The notes beneath the pieces are model-generated. The model had not been told where the DNA came from, searched no databases, and was given only the letters and a program-made list of their open reading frames with translations. A DNA stretch of 64,000 nt, taken from positions 2,418,001 to 2,482,000 of the forward strand of contig CM066291.1 of the NCBI GenBank assembly GCA_033816765.1, written 5' to 3'. The first letter of the stretch is position 1, and each line of letters opens with the position of its first letter. This document shows, piece by piece, positions 45,023 through 55,949 of the stretch. Source of the stretch: Nothopassalora personata. Lineage: Eukaryota > Ascomycota > Dothideomycetes > Mycosphaerellales > Mycosphaerellaceae. Both the position numbers and the translations under genes were made by a program.

Positions 45023-45431
45023 TGTTATTGTCTCGTTCTAGGGCTAGTCTTAAAAGAGAGATAAGTCAAGTCACGTAGCGGTATTATTCTTTAGAGAGGC
45101 TAAAGTAAGCTAAGCGAAGATAAATGATAGGAATAAGAGTTATATTCCAATTAGTAAGATAGTAACATAAGTGGAACGCATTAGAACCATAAGGGTTTCT
45201 AGCGTTCCTAAATATAAAGGAGATAGAGCGTTTACTCTCCGTGCTCTCTATGCTCACTATGCTCTCTCGAGATCACCGAGATTAACGAGATTAAGGAGAT
45301 CACTTCAGTTACTCTCTCGGTTCCTTAGTTTTATTCCTGCGGGTAAGAGAGTACTTCTCGGGCGGAAGCGCCTACCAATTGTAGAGGTCTAATTGGTTAG
45401 CTTCCTTTAGCCCTAGATTAGAACCGTAACA
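45023..45431 (-). repeat. 5' LTR of element I
   Basis: 409 bp, the partner of 38170-38578. Directly left of it (downstream in element orientation) the minus strand reads CTTTAAACGCCC, the expected primer-binding position. It does not begin TGG, so priming is not by an ordinary tRNA 3' end. Confidence 0.9.
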
Positions 45432-45939
45432 CCTAGTACGCTCTCTCGCTAGTAAGGTGTCGTTAATCGTATCCTAGTAATACTCCTTAGAGAGCGTCGG
45501 CTTTAGGGCGGATCGTACCCTAAAAGAGCTCTTTAACCTTAAGAAGTAATCGCGGAATGTCTCTACCTTACCGTCCTAGGAAGGGGGGTTCTAACCTCTA
45601 GGACCCGACGGTTCTTCTCCGGTACGCGGCGAGGGCGCGGCGGCGTTTAGCGTCTATAGTAGCTGTCTTATTAGGTTACTAGTAGTCGTCTCATTATAAA
45701 CTAGTAGCGAGACTATAGGTGTTAACTAACGTCGATCGTCTTCCGATTCTTTTAAAGCGGCGCGCGTTGTAATTAACTCGGCTTGTATCTCTTCCTATCG
45801 CTAGTATAGTTACTAAAGTATAAGTTAGAAGTTTTTATTCGGGGCACTAGTGCCGGGGTTCTCGCTACCCGGCGACGTCATTACGTATCCCGTCTCTTTA
45901 ATAGTAGATACCTAGCTAATTTGAATGGATCGAACTTAA

Positions 45940-46101
45940 TGTTACGGGTGAACGACGTATATACTAAAGTTCTATAAAGTTTATAATAAGTTGGATATAG
46001 AAGAAAGGGGAAGTTATACGCTGTCCGAAGAAAAGGTGTCGGAAAGCAATCCGAACGCATAGGCGTAGCCTATGCTAAGAAACAGGGGCCCGCCCCTTAT
46101 A
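45940..46101 (-). repeat. 5' LTR of element A (162 bp)
   Basis: TGTTACGGGTG to CCGCCCCTTATA, the terminal CA changed to TA by a RIP-type mutation, followed by the GGTAT duplication. Same length as the 3' LTR. Confidence 0.9.
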
Positions 46102-46455
46102 GGTATTACCGTCTACCTAATCTACCTAAGATAATACGCCTATAGACGACCTAATTAGGTAGCTACTATAGATATTAAATACCGCTACAGTTACGCCGAG
46201 GGCCGGTAGAGAACCGTCGGGACCTAGGGGTTAGAACCCGCCGATATAGTATAGTAGAGTAGAGACTTTTTGCGACTACTTCCTAAGGATAAAGAGCGCT
46301 TTTAGGGTACAATCCGCTCCAAAACCGACGCTCTCTAACGAGTTCTATTAGGATGTAGTTAATAATACCCTACTAGCTAGTTAGCGTACTAGGATACGAT
46401 ATTTCTAGGAGAAAGGGTACGGCAAATATAGGAAGGACCCCGTCGCTTTCTTCGC

Positions 46456-46771
46456 TGTTAGGAACCGCTGTACGTTATCACAACTCGGGCTTGGATCTTT
46501 GCAGGGATGTCTCAATCAGTTATGAAGATAGTGGTTCCAAACAGTATATGGTGTATACTTAAAATGAGTTGAGCACGAAGCTCCTATCTACTTGCAAAAG
46601 AGCGTCGTCTATATAGTGCCATGTCTTGGCGCGGTCTGTCCTGCTCTCTCGGTAGAGCACTAAGAGCGCTCTGCTATGAGTCACACAAGAGCGCCCGCTC
46701 ATTGGCAGCGCGTGTCCCTATTCCCAACGAATGAAGTTCTTCCACGTGCACGATCGTACCGGACCGTAACA
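46456..46771. repeat. 316-bp solo LTR with little RIP, TTCGC duplication
   Basis: Starts TGTTAGGAACC and ends GGACCGTAACA, with TTCGC at 46451-46455 and 46772-46776. Rich in CA/TG and unrelated to the other LTRs here. It contains a TATATA-type box (GTCTATATAGTGCC about 46604) and several GAGCGC/GCGCTC units. It splits the gag of D. The plus-strand frame resumes exactly as in the 56690 copy when it is removed. Confidence 0.88.
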
Positions 46772-49700
46772 TTCGCGTAGCTAGAGAAAGTTTTCGGGGA
46801 TAGTAACGAGCGCGCTAAGGCCCTTAAGTAACTTACTAAGATTAGACACGTAAATAGCTAACCTTAGTACGACTACTAGATAAAATTTAACGGGCTCCTA
46901 CTAAGTGCCGGCGGGGAAGACTAGTCTAATAACGCTAAGATTAGATACTTACGTAATACCTTCTCGAACCCCGTCTAAATACATACGGCGGCTATACTAA
47001 AATAGGAGGATTACTATAAATTTGTAGAGGAGGTCGAGAGGATTATAACTAACCTCGAGGATATAGACTAGTTTAAGGTAGCCTATAAGAAGTAGAAGGA
47101 AAATAGTAGAGACTCTAGCGCGACTACTACGGTTACTACTCGCTCCTTCGCGGGACCTACTATAGTACGGGTTAATACCGATGACGATACCGTTATAGTA
47201 CCGACCCGAACTAGCGGGGGCCGCTCTAGAAGCCGTAGGGACCAGAAGGAGGATAAGGGAAAGTAGAGAGTAAAATAGGTCGATATCGCTAAAAGGGACC
47301 GACGACGCTAAGAATAACTCTATTTCCGCTATAGAGCGAGCGGGCACCGAGTAAAGGAGTGCCTATACGCCGTAGTAGTTAAACCTACTAAGATTAATAT
47401 AATATACGTCGAACTAATTCTAGAGGGCGATAGTTTTAAGTCGGACCCTAAAGATATAGGAAAAGACTATCTCCTAGGTAAAAGCTAGTACTAGGAGATA
47501 AAGAAGCACTAGTAATAGGATAGAACGTAGTTAAGAGTTCTATAAATAGGAACCTTATATATACTAACGTAGTCCTAAACGAAAGTTATAGAACGTTTAC
47601 CCTTATCGATAAAGAATATATATATTATACTATAATTAACGGAGACTTAGTAAAAGGCCTCGGTCTTACGTATGTTAGTAACGAGAGCCGTAAGGCTACG
47701 GGGTTTACGAAAGCGATACAAAACTCAATCGAAGGAGTAGTCGCCTTCTATATAGAAATAGCCGGGACCCGCTAGGTTATATACGCTTATATTATGCCTA
47801 ATCTAGATTTTCCGATAATCCTAGGGAACCTATAGAAGGCGTATAATTAGGTCCGTATAGCGCTAGAAAAGCGCCGGTACTATTATAGCTTAGTAAAGAA
47901 ATAGGTACCCGAAGGACGTAACTATAAAGAACGCGAAACGAGTAAGCGCTTCGCTACGATTACCGCGGCTACCGTAGAGAATATTAAGAAAGCCCTTAGT
48001 AAGAAGAAGCTACCTACCCGGGAGGAGCTTAAGAAAATACTACCCCCGGAGCTTTAGGATATACTCCCCCTATTTTTTACTCGAGAAGTAGATAAGCTAG
48101 CCCCGTACTATAGTAACCTAGACTATAAGATCGAGATCCGGACAAAACTAGACGGAGCTAGGAGCTATTACCTTAGGGACTGCTATATAGTATATCGAAA
48201 GACGAGCTACTTATCCTACGTAAGTTACTAATAGAATTATAGCGTAAGGGTTATATTAGGCTATCTACCTTAGAAGCGGCGGCCCCCGTCCTATTCGTAA
48301 AGAAGCTAGGAGGTAGGCTTAGATTCTACTACGACTATAGAGCGCTTAACGCAATTACTAAGTAGGATCGTTACCCGCTCCCCTTAATTCCGGAGACTAT
48401 TCGAAACCTAACGGGGGCTAAATAGATTACTAAGGTTAACGTAGTAGCCGCGTTCTATTACCTCCGGATAGCGCGTAGCAAAGAGTATAAAACGGCTTTC
48501 TACACTAGGTTCGGGCTATAGGAGTAGCTAGTATATCCGTTCGGTTTATCCGGCGCCCCGGTAATATTCTAACGGTATATTAATAGTCTACTACGGGACT
48601 ATCTAGATAACTTTACCTTAGCTTATACTAACGACGTTATTATTTACTCGGACGGGATGAAAGAGGACTATTTCTAGAAGTTAGCGTCGTTCTCTAGAAG
48701 CTTTAGGACGGAGGCTCTTTTCTAGATCTAGGGAAATATAAGTTCGCTTAGAAGAAAGTTAAGTACCTTAGGTTTATTATATACGCCGACGGAATAGGAG
48801 TAGGACCCGATCTAGAAAAGATATTAGCCGTAGAAGATTAGAAGATACTAGCTACCTAGAAAGAGATCCGTTAGTTCCTAGGATTTACGAACTACTACCG
48901 GATATTTATCCTAAACTACTCTAAGTTAACCGAGCCTTTAACGTCGTTAACCGGTAAGAATACGGCGTTCTCGTAGGAAAAGCGTTAAGAAGGAGCGTTT
49001 TAGGCCCTAAAGGATAAGTACTATAAAGTACTAGTTCTTACTTACTAGAACCCGGAGCTTCCTACCTTTTTAGAGATGGACTATAGCGGGTTTACGCTAG
49101 GAGGCGCTCTCCTATAGGAAAACGACGGGGTTATAAAACCGGTAGGGTTCTACTCGAGGAAGCTAAATAAGGCTAAGATTAACTACGATATTTACGATAA
49201 GGAGATACTCGTAGTAGTCTTATACTTAAAGAAATAGGCTTCCGAGTTAAAATTATATAGTCCCTTTACGATTTAGACTAACTATAAGAACCTAGAATAC
49301 TTTATAACGAGAAGGTAACTATTAGAGAGGTAAATTAGATAGGTTAAAGAAGTAGCTAAATTCTAGTTTTCCTTAGTCTACCGGCCTAGTACCGAGGCTA
49401 TCGTACTAGACGCCCTATTACGAAGGGAGTAGGATACACTTAGACAAGACGATAAGTTATCTCGGTTTCGCCGGTTTCTTAAGCCGGACTCCGTAAAGAC
49501 CTAGCCGGGTCTTAAGACGGTAAGCGAGGTAGTAGTAGATATTACCTCTACTACGACGATTTTATTAACGTAAATCTTAGCTACGTAGTTTAAGATCCTA
49601 CCCGCCGGAGAAGGGGCGGAATTATCGGGCGCGTTACCGGGACCCTTCTAAGATTAAGAGCTAAACGCCCTTTAGGGAAAGACTCTTAAAGGGGATAGAA

Positions 49701-49955
49701 CATATTAGGCGGTATTCCGCGCGGTTAAGATAGGAGTACGCTCGCTTCCTAGCGAGGTAAAACTTAAGGTATAGGTAGGTAACTATAGTATTAACTGTAA
49801 CGGGTACCTCCGATACTATAGAAGAATTTAGGTACCTAGAGCTCCTATAACTACGGAGGCCGACTATAAGGAGACGGACATAGAGGTACTATAAAACGAT
49901 ATCCTTCGGACTAAGCTAATCTAGTCCGTTTACGATTCGCCGGTTTACGGCTACC

Positions 49956-52900
49956 TATTACGGTTTTAAAGAACGAGAGAAAGAGAGTCCCGTAAGATAC
50001 GTACTAGGAATATAGAAACTAGAAGATAAGGTCTAATCGCTTAGACCTCTAACGCGATTAGGTTACGTACGCGACCGTAGCGAACCTATATAGTCGAATA
50101 CGTAAAGCTAGGTAACTAGACGACTAGATAACCGGTCGACTAGTCAAATAGTCGACTATAGAGCTAAGATATAGCAATGTCTCCTTTATATTTAGGAACG
50201 CTAGAAACCCTTATAGTTTCGATGCGTTTAACTTATGTTACTATCTTACTAATTGGAATATACTCTTACTCTAATTATTTATCTTCGCTTAGCTGTCACG
50301 AAGCGACCTTGATTTGGATGTTCGGTCACGTGATCAGGGTCACGTGATCTCCCGGCGCTAGCGCGACGCCTCGGCGCTTTGCTTTATCTTTCGTACTTTG
50401 CGCGTTACCTCTAGATACTTCGTCTAACTACGTCTCTATTCCCTACACCCTACGTTTCCCTCTTACACTCGTAGGCCTCGTGTCATTAGCTTACTTTAGC
50501 CTCTCTAAAGAATACCGCTACGTAACTTAACTTATCTCTCTTTTAAGACTAGCCCTAGAACGAGACATAATACTATAAACACCCTTAGGATAAGCGCTAC
50601 TTAAGTAGCTAGTAGGGGGACACCCGCCCCTAGTAAAGTAGGAACTATCCGCCGTACGCTACTACGATAGACTACTACGAAGGACGATAAGTCTCATAAC
50701 GATAACGAGCCTACTCTAAGGAAGAACGATGTTAAGGCTACTAAGCTAGACCTCGTCTATAGAGATAGGGCTAAGTTTAACGACTAGGTTAACTAGATAG
50801 ATATATACCTTATATTTAACCTAGTCAATGCTAATAAAAGAACTATCTTTACTATTACGTTTCTTTGGGGAAGCGCGTAGAACTAGATTAAACCTTACCT
50901 TAAGGAATACCTTAAAGGTATAGGACGATTAGACCCTACCGGAATGTTTAGGAGCTATACCCTCTTTAAAGATAAGATAAAGTTAATCTTTAGAACCTCG
51001 AACGAAGTCTAATAGGCTATACGAATTATTTAACACCTAAAGTAGAAGACGTCTACTTTAGAGTACGCCGCTAAATTTAAAGAATACGGACAAATTACCG
51101 GATAGGACTAGTCGGCGTTAATAACTATATTCTAACGTAGACTTAAGGACTCCGTTAAGGACGAGTTAATAAGATACGGGGGATAGATTACTAACCTCGA
51201 AGAGCTAATAAAGGCGTCGATCGACATCGATAACTAGCTCTAGGAACGATACTAGGAAAAGAAATACGACTCTAAAGTAGGAGGTATAGTAGGATACGCT
51301 CTAGATCGTAGACCCTTAGGAGGGTACGTTACGAAGGGAGAATTCTCACGACAAAGCTAGCCCTACTATAGACTATAGCTAATAGAACTAGACGTTACCT
51401 AACGAGGACGGAAGATTAATAAGAGTAGGGGCTACGGAAAGCCCTTTAAAGGAAAAGGAAAACTTATATATTACGCCTATAGTAAAGAAGGCTATATAGC
51501 GCGGGATTGCCGTAGTAAGAATATAGTGTACCGCGAGCAATTTAATATAATATAACTAAAGGTAGACAAATCTAGGAGTAGTGTTAGACCCCGACAATTT
51601 AACTATACCTAGAAAGTAGAGGAGAAGGATAGTAACCGGGTTACGATGCCTCTCCTAGACCCCTTATAAGGACGAGGAGGATACTATATTCGATAATATA
51701 TACTACTACCGAATGCCTAATAATTAAAGACTATTAGATTGTTTAGCGTAATAGTATAAGGAGTTAACTATAAAGTCGAGAAGGAATCCCGATATAGTTA
51801 CGGAAGCCTTTATTAGCGATTCTATTACTAGGACTCGTATTAAACCTACTACGACGCTAAGTTAGGCGTAGTGTACTAGCTACGATAACTAGTAGGAACC
51901 CTAGGAGCTTAATACGGACGAAATAAGCTCTAAGAAATAGATATAGACGAATCTTACTTCGATAACGATAATAAAGAAAACTAGGATCTAGAATAGGACG
52001 GACGCTAGTTACTAGTACTAGAACAATAAATAAATAAACTAGATACTATCGAAGAAGATTACGTACCGGAAGAGTTAAGCGAGGACTTATCCGAGGAAGA
52101 AGAGAGCGATACGGACGACGAAAACGAAGTATATACGTTTACGGTAGACGCGCTAAGGAAACTCTATAAGTTAATTATCTACATCTAACGAAAGTATAAA
52201 TAATTCCTACTAAAGTTCTTAGGGAAACGATACCTAAACCCTAACGAATTCGATAAGATACTCGATACGATAAGGGGTATAGTATAGGGCTACCTAACTA
52301 TAAACAATACTAAGAACTTAGCTAAAGCGGTTATTAAACGACTACCTATAGGAAGCCAAATAACGGATACCGGATACCTAACACCGGTAGGAACTTTCGT
52401 CTTAAACGAACTACGAATAGTAGTATAGTACGTACGGGCTCTCTACTTAGAACCGTAGAAGATCTAGGAATGTAATAGACTATAAGTATAGACATAGGGT
52501 AACGGGCTATAGGTTCTAGCTAAAGCCTCTAGGCACGAAGCATAGCAAACTATATACTATTCGGGAAAAGGATTAGCTCCCTAGGAATAAGCGACTAAAG
52601 GGAGTTATATAATACTTAGGCTTACGTATCGATATTAAATATAGTTTCCTAGATATAAGTAATCGTTAACAGACATAAGACTAGTGTTATAATCGACTTA
52701 GGAGTAGCGGGAAATTTTATCTCCGAGTCTTTCGTAAGAAGCAACGGGTTAGCTACCCTAAAGAAGAAATAGGGTTACGAGTTAATCGCGGTAGACGGAT
52801 TATCGTTACCTAGTATAGAATAGGAGACGATACTATTACTACTAGCTATCTAATAGTACTACGAGAATATTACCTTAGATATTACTAATATAGCTAGTTA

Positions 52901-53390
52901 TAACATAGTATTAGGTATACCTTAGTTAATAAAGCACAATCTAGTAATCGACTAGAGAAGAGGAGTACTTACATTTAGGGAATACGATTGCGTTATCGAC
53001 ATTTAGCCTACGTATCGATAGCGGACGATAGTAGATAAGGTAAGGAAATAGCTTAATATATTCGAGCTTACGCCAAATAGAAGGAATTAAGAACTACCTT
53101 CGACCGGGATAGACACTAGCGTAGGGCCGCCGGGTTACGAAGTTACTAGAAGTAATAGAAGTAACGTACTATCGAAGAATACTAATATCTTAGAGTTAAG
53201 TATTCCTAAGGAGTATCGTAAGTAGTCGCGACTCTTTAAAGAGGAGAGAGGCAAAACCGCCTTACCTAAGCACCGCCTATAGGATTATAAGATTAACATT
53301 TAGCTAGGGAAAGAGCCTCTATAGGGACCCCTATACTAAATGTCTAAGAAAGAGCTATAGACCCTACGAGAATAGCTAAAGGAGAAGCTA
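49956..53390 (+). mobile_element. Ty3/gypsy element E (family I), 5' part, in pol of D
   Basis: The 5' LTR is 49956-50572 (420 bp plus an inserted 192-bp LTR and its duplication), followed by CTATAAACACCC at the primer site and a Gag region. The zinc knuckle is at 51463-51516 (YYAYSKEGYIARDC), the protease-like VIIDLGVAGNFI at 52683-52730, and the start of RT at about 53220-53390, colinear with element I. Similarity to I ends at about 53391 (GAAGCTAGCT), after which a different element begins. Candidate left target duplication is CTACC; the other side is not in the window. Confidence 0.82.
50294..50485. repeat. 192-bp solo LTR with little RIP, TTAGC duplication
   Basis: Starts TGTCACGAAGCG and ends CTCGTGTCA, with TTAGC at 50289-50293 and 50486-50490. 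It sits within the 5' LTR of E; the solo LTR at 30662 shows the empty site. It contains two GGTCACGTGAT units. The same family as 43628-43817 by ends, size and internal layout, though clearly diverged. Confidence 0.88.
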
Positions 53391-54179
53391 GCTATAAGGG
53401 CCGTAAGGCTATAAGGGGATGTTGTAATGTATAGCACGCCTACGATCTTCTAATCGTAGATAAACTAAAGCTTACTTTCTTCTATTAACGCTATGCGCGT
53501 CTCCTAGTGTACGCATGCGCGTCACGTGCGGCATACTAAGCCGGGCATAGCCGTATTATATATAAGGGTTAGCTATAGGCTACCCTTATAACTACCTCCC
53601 CTTCTAGGACGAGCTACCCTTAGCTCGCGGCTTTAGGAGGCTTCTATATAAGTAATCTATCTACTTCTCGTAGATTCCGTTACTATGCGACCCGCCTACG
53701 GGTCTCGTACGTATCGTTATCGTAGTATAGGTAGGTATAAAGTTATAGTTACCGGGTTAACTAACTCGAGGGTTTAAGAAGCGTACCCTCTCCCTCCTTT
53801 TCCTTCTTTTCCCTTTACTACGTTCTCGTAGCGCACTACACCCGTACTACTAGTAATCTACTAGCTCCTTGCTAGCGACTAACTAGCGACCCGTTAGTAC
53901 TACTATAGCTTTAGAAGAAGCTATCTAAGACTAGCTCCGCTAGGAGGCCCTTATAGGGGGCCTATTAGTACTACTAACACTATTACTAGTACCTCGAGCA
54001 TAGATGTCTAGCGCGCTTAGCGTACTAGACACGCTAGCGAAGCGTAAGTTTAGCGTACTAGGGCCGTAGACCCCTAAGTCCTTACTAGCTAGGCGCCTAG
54101 GTACCGATATTAAGATATATATACGTTATCTACCCAACTTCGTAGCTAGTAAGTATTCGCTACGCTCTTCGCTTACGAT

Positions 54180-54875
54180 ATGCTTACTAATAGTATAGTA
54201 GACGAGTAGGATACGTATAATAGTATTACTACCGGCGAGTTACTTAAGAAGTATAGGCGCTATAGAGACATTAGGTACCCCTACGTTAGTAATACTAGCG
54301 TCGCTATCGCGTAGCTAGTAGCTCGCCTACGCGCCGCTCGCGCCTAGCGCGATAAGCTCGCCTAGGGGCTTAGTAACCCTATTACTAAATAAGAGTAGGA
54401 TGCTCTAGACTAGTAGTACGAGCTCTACGCCTAGCTAGGCGAGTAGATCCTAGAGGTAAGTGCTACGCCTCGCTAGCGCTCCCTACGCTCGCCGTATACG
54501 GCGTACTATCGCTCCCTACATAAATCGGCTAACCTCCTCCTAGGCTAAGAGGTAGTTCTCTACCTATAAGAACAAGCGTATAGGGGACACCCGCGTACGC
54601 TTCGCCGGCGCCTCTACTACTACTACCCCCTCCTCCGCCGCCGCTACTACGTCCGTAGTTCTATAGTAAGAGTAGAATAGGGCCCTTAATAGGCTCTTCG
54701 AGCTCGGCCGTACTATAAGTAACATACGTGTCGTATACGTTTCCTATACTAACCGTAGTTATAGTTCCTATAGGCTAGAAATATCGATACTACTACGGCT
54801 AATAGGGCCTTCTTACTACTAGCCCTATGGGGCGAGTATAATAAGGAGGATAATAAGGAGGATAATAACGAGTAA
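54180..54875 (+). pseudogene. antisense accessory ORF of family G
   Basis: A 231-codon frame opposite to pol, between the polypurine tract and the integrase end, interrupted only by TAA/TAG. Reading: MLTNSIVDE, GELLKKYRRYRDIRYPYVSN, a helix with VARLRAARA and RDKLA, YELYA, and a C-terminal acidic repeat (two NKED units, GAG-GAT-AAT codons). Coiled-coil character is likely. No family recognised. The start may be further upstream. Confidence 0.4.
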
Positions 54876-55189
54876 TTGCGCGCTCCGCGTATATTAGCCG
54901 CCTACTACGCGCCTATCTCCTATCTACGTAGCGCCGTAGCGCGCCCTATAAAAGTTTATTTTAAAAATAAATACTCTTCTCTCTACTCTTCTCTCTCCTT
55001 ACCTCCCTCTCTAATGTTATTACTATCGGGGGTGTTTACTTAACTAAGTAAACGAGCCTTTTAGTCCGATAGAAGACATTATAGGTTAGTGTCTTCTATA
55101 CTAGTTGTAGCTAAGTTTACTATCGGGAGTAGAGGTCCTTATATCTAGCTACCGGAGGGTTAGGGCCTAAATGTATAACCTATGCCCTT

Positions 55190-55949
55190 ATTTTAGCGCC
55201 TTATACGGCCTTCGTAGGTACCTTATATTTAACTACTATACGCGTAGCCTTCGCGGATCCTTTCGCCGGCTTATACCGTCTTCGCTAACGCCTTATATTC
55301 GGCTACTATACGCGTAGCATTCGCGAGTCCTTCTACTAGCTCCTAGCTATCGTACTCTTCTAGCTAGCCCTTCTATCGTACTAGGTACTACACTTTACCC
55401 TTATACTTACGCTTTCCTAGTACTACCTCTACTTTATATTCCCCGTCCTTATTAGCGAGGGCTATAGTGCCTCTATCCTTCTCGCTACCCGCGTACGGCT
55501 CGAGGAGGGATATATAGAATACATTATAAATTCTTAAGTCGGCTAGTAGTACTAGGCGGTACGCCTACGAACCGATAGCGTCGATAATGCGGTACGGTCT
55601 AATAAACTTCGGACCTCTCTTCTTCTTCGGTAATGCTAACCTTAGGTTCTTTATAGATAATAAGACTATGTCGCCTACGCGATAGCTCTTAGCCTTATAA
55701 GTCTTATTATAGTAGCGAGTCTAATCGGCTACTACGATTTCCTAACGCTTCGTAAGCGTAGCGCGTATCTCTCGTATACGGTTTACTAAGTCTACCGCTA
55801 CTAGTACCTCCCCTTCCCGGATCTCGCCTCGAGATCCTATAGGTATTAGGGTAATCTTAGGTCTCTAACTATACGCTATCTCGAATAGGCTTATACGTAG
55901 CGTAGGGTAGACGCTATTATTATATACGAATTTAGTAATAGCTAGCTAC
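55190..55949 (-). pseudogene. integrase C-terminus and chromodomain of element G
   Basis: On the minus strand, with RIP stops, the text reads YNNSVYPTLRISLFEIAY, then RIREIRATLTKR, YRVGDIVLL, GPKFIRPYRIIDAIGS, YNVFYISLLEPY and a chromodomain (VEVVLGKRKYKGKV, YLVR, EEYDS). This is the classical Ty3 GPF/Y-like module followed by a chromodomain, which directs insertion to heterochromatin. Confidence 0.85.

Larger units (their letters stand above)
38170..45431 (-). mobile_element. complete chromodomain Ty3/gypsy element I, nested in gag of A
   Basis: 7262 bp with two 409-bp LTRs (38170-38578 and 45023-45431) and a perfect CCTAG duplication (38165-38169, 45432-45436). Removing it rejoins A's gag exactly as seen at about 56590-56640 in the other copy. 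Minus-strand order: leader with GGGGAACACCCGCCCC, Gag zinc knuckle 44085-44132 (CYAYSKEGYIARDC), protease-like VIIDLGAAENFI 42661-42700, RT about 41583-41620 (CVIAYIDDILVY, motif intact), integrase 40560-39500, chromodomain ending about 39390 (YLIKWKGYDEVENT). The LTRs differ at about 15 sites, nearly all C/T or G/A at CpA/TpG, so the age cannot be read from divergence. Confidence 0.92.
32064..46101 (-). mobile_element. full-length chromodomain Ty3/gypsy element A, with element I nested inside
   Basis: Bounded by two 162-bp LTRs (32064-32225 and 45940-46101) and a perfect GGTAT duplication (32059-32063 and 46102-46106). Own length is about 6.8 kb once element I (38170-45431) is removed. On the minus strand: Gag ATG at 45881, zinc knuckle about 37530-37562, RT about 36226-36262 (AYANNVVIYSDG, from YxDD), integrase zinc finger about 34850-34975 (HDLPVYGHPSRD, then CNYCGRNK), integrase core, chromodomain about 33700-33870 (VEEILYARTKVRGRG, VKWTGYY). 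A polypurine tract (minus) lies next to the 3' LTR at 32226-32250. Numerous TAG/TAA stops make it inactive. It sits in the gag of D. Confidence 0.9.
31188..49955 (+). mobile_element. Ty3/gypsy element D (family A), split by several later insertions
   Basis: Pieces: 5' LTR 31188-31271 plus about 31713-31833 (split by a copia solo LTR), gag 31834-32063, then after element A gag resumes at 46102-46455, is interrupted by a 316-bp solo LTR, and continues 46772 to pol at 49955, where element E cuts it in the integrase zinc-finger region (TAC GGC TAC C, equivalent to VYGHP). Landmarks on the plus strand are the zinc knuckle at 47325-47360 (FRYRASGHRVKEC, first Cys pair lost) and RT at 48621-48655 (AYTNDVIIYSDG, degraded YxDD). 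All frames carry RIP stops. Its 3' end would lie beyond E and is not in the window. Confidence 0.8.
53417..55949 (-). mobile_element. Ty3/gypsy element G, 3' part (third chromodomain family)
   Basis: Minus-strand element: 3' LTR about 53417-53786 (TGTTGTAATGTATAGC to GAAGCGTA; the sense-strand TATATATAAGGG at 53555 is a possible promoter box), a pyrimidine run at 53787-53818 that is the polypurine tract in element sense, a plus-strand antisense frame, then the integrase C-terminus and chromodomain. It is cut at 55949 by the LTR of the next element. The 53391-53416 junction with E is unclear. Confidence 0.7.

Noticed and set aside
45171..45392. 73-codon plus-strand frame
   Set aside because: Lies entirely inside the 5' LTR of element I; the partner LTR carries RIP-type differences and no coding sense is evident.
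46997..47347. 116-codon minus-strand frame in the gag of D
   Set aside because: It is antisense to the gag zinc-knuckle region and not in the antisense-ORF position seen in the other elements; no conserved counterpart was recognised.
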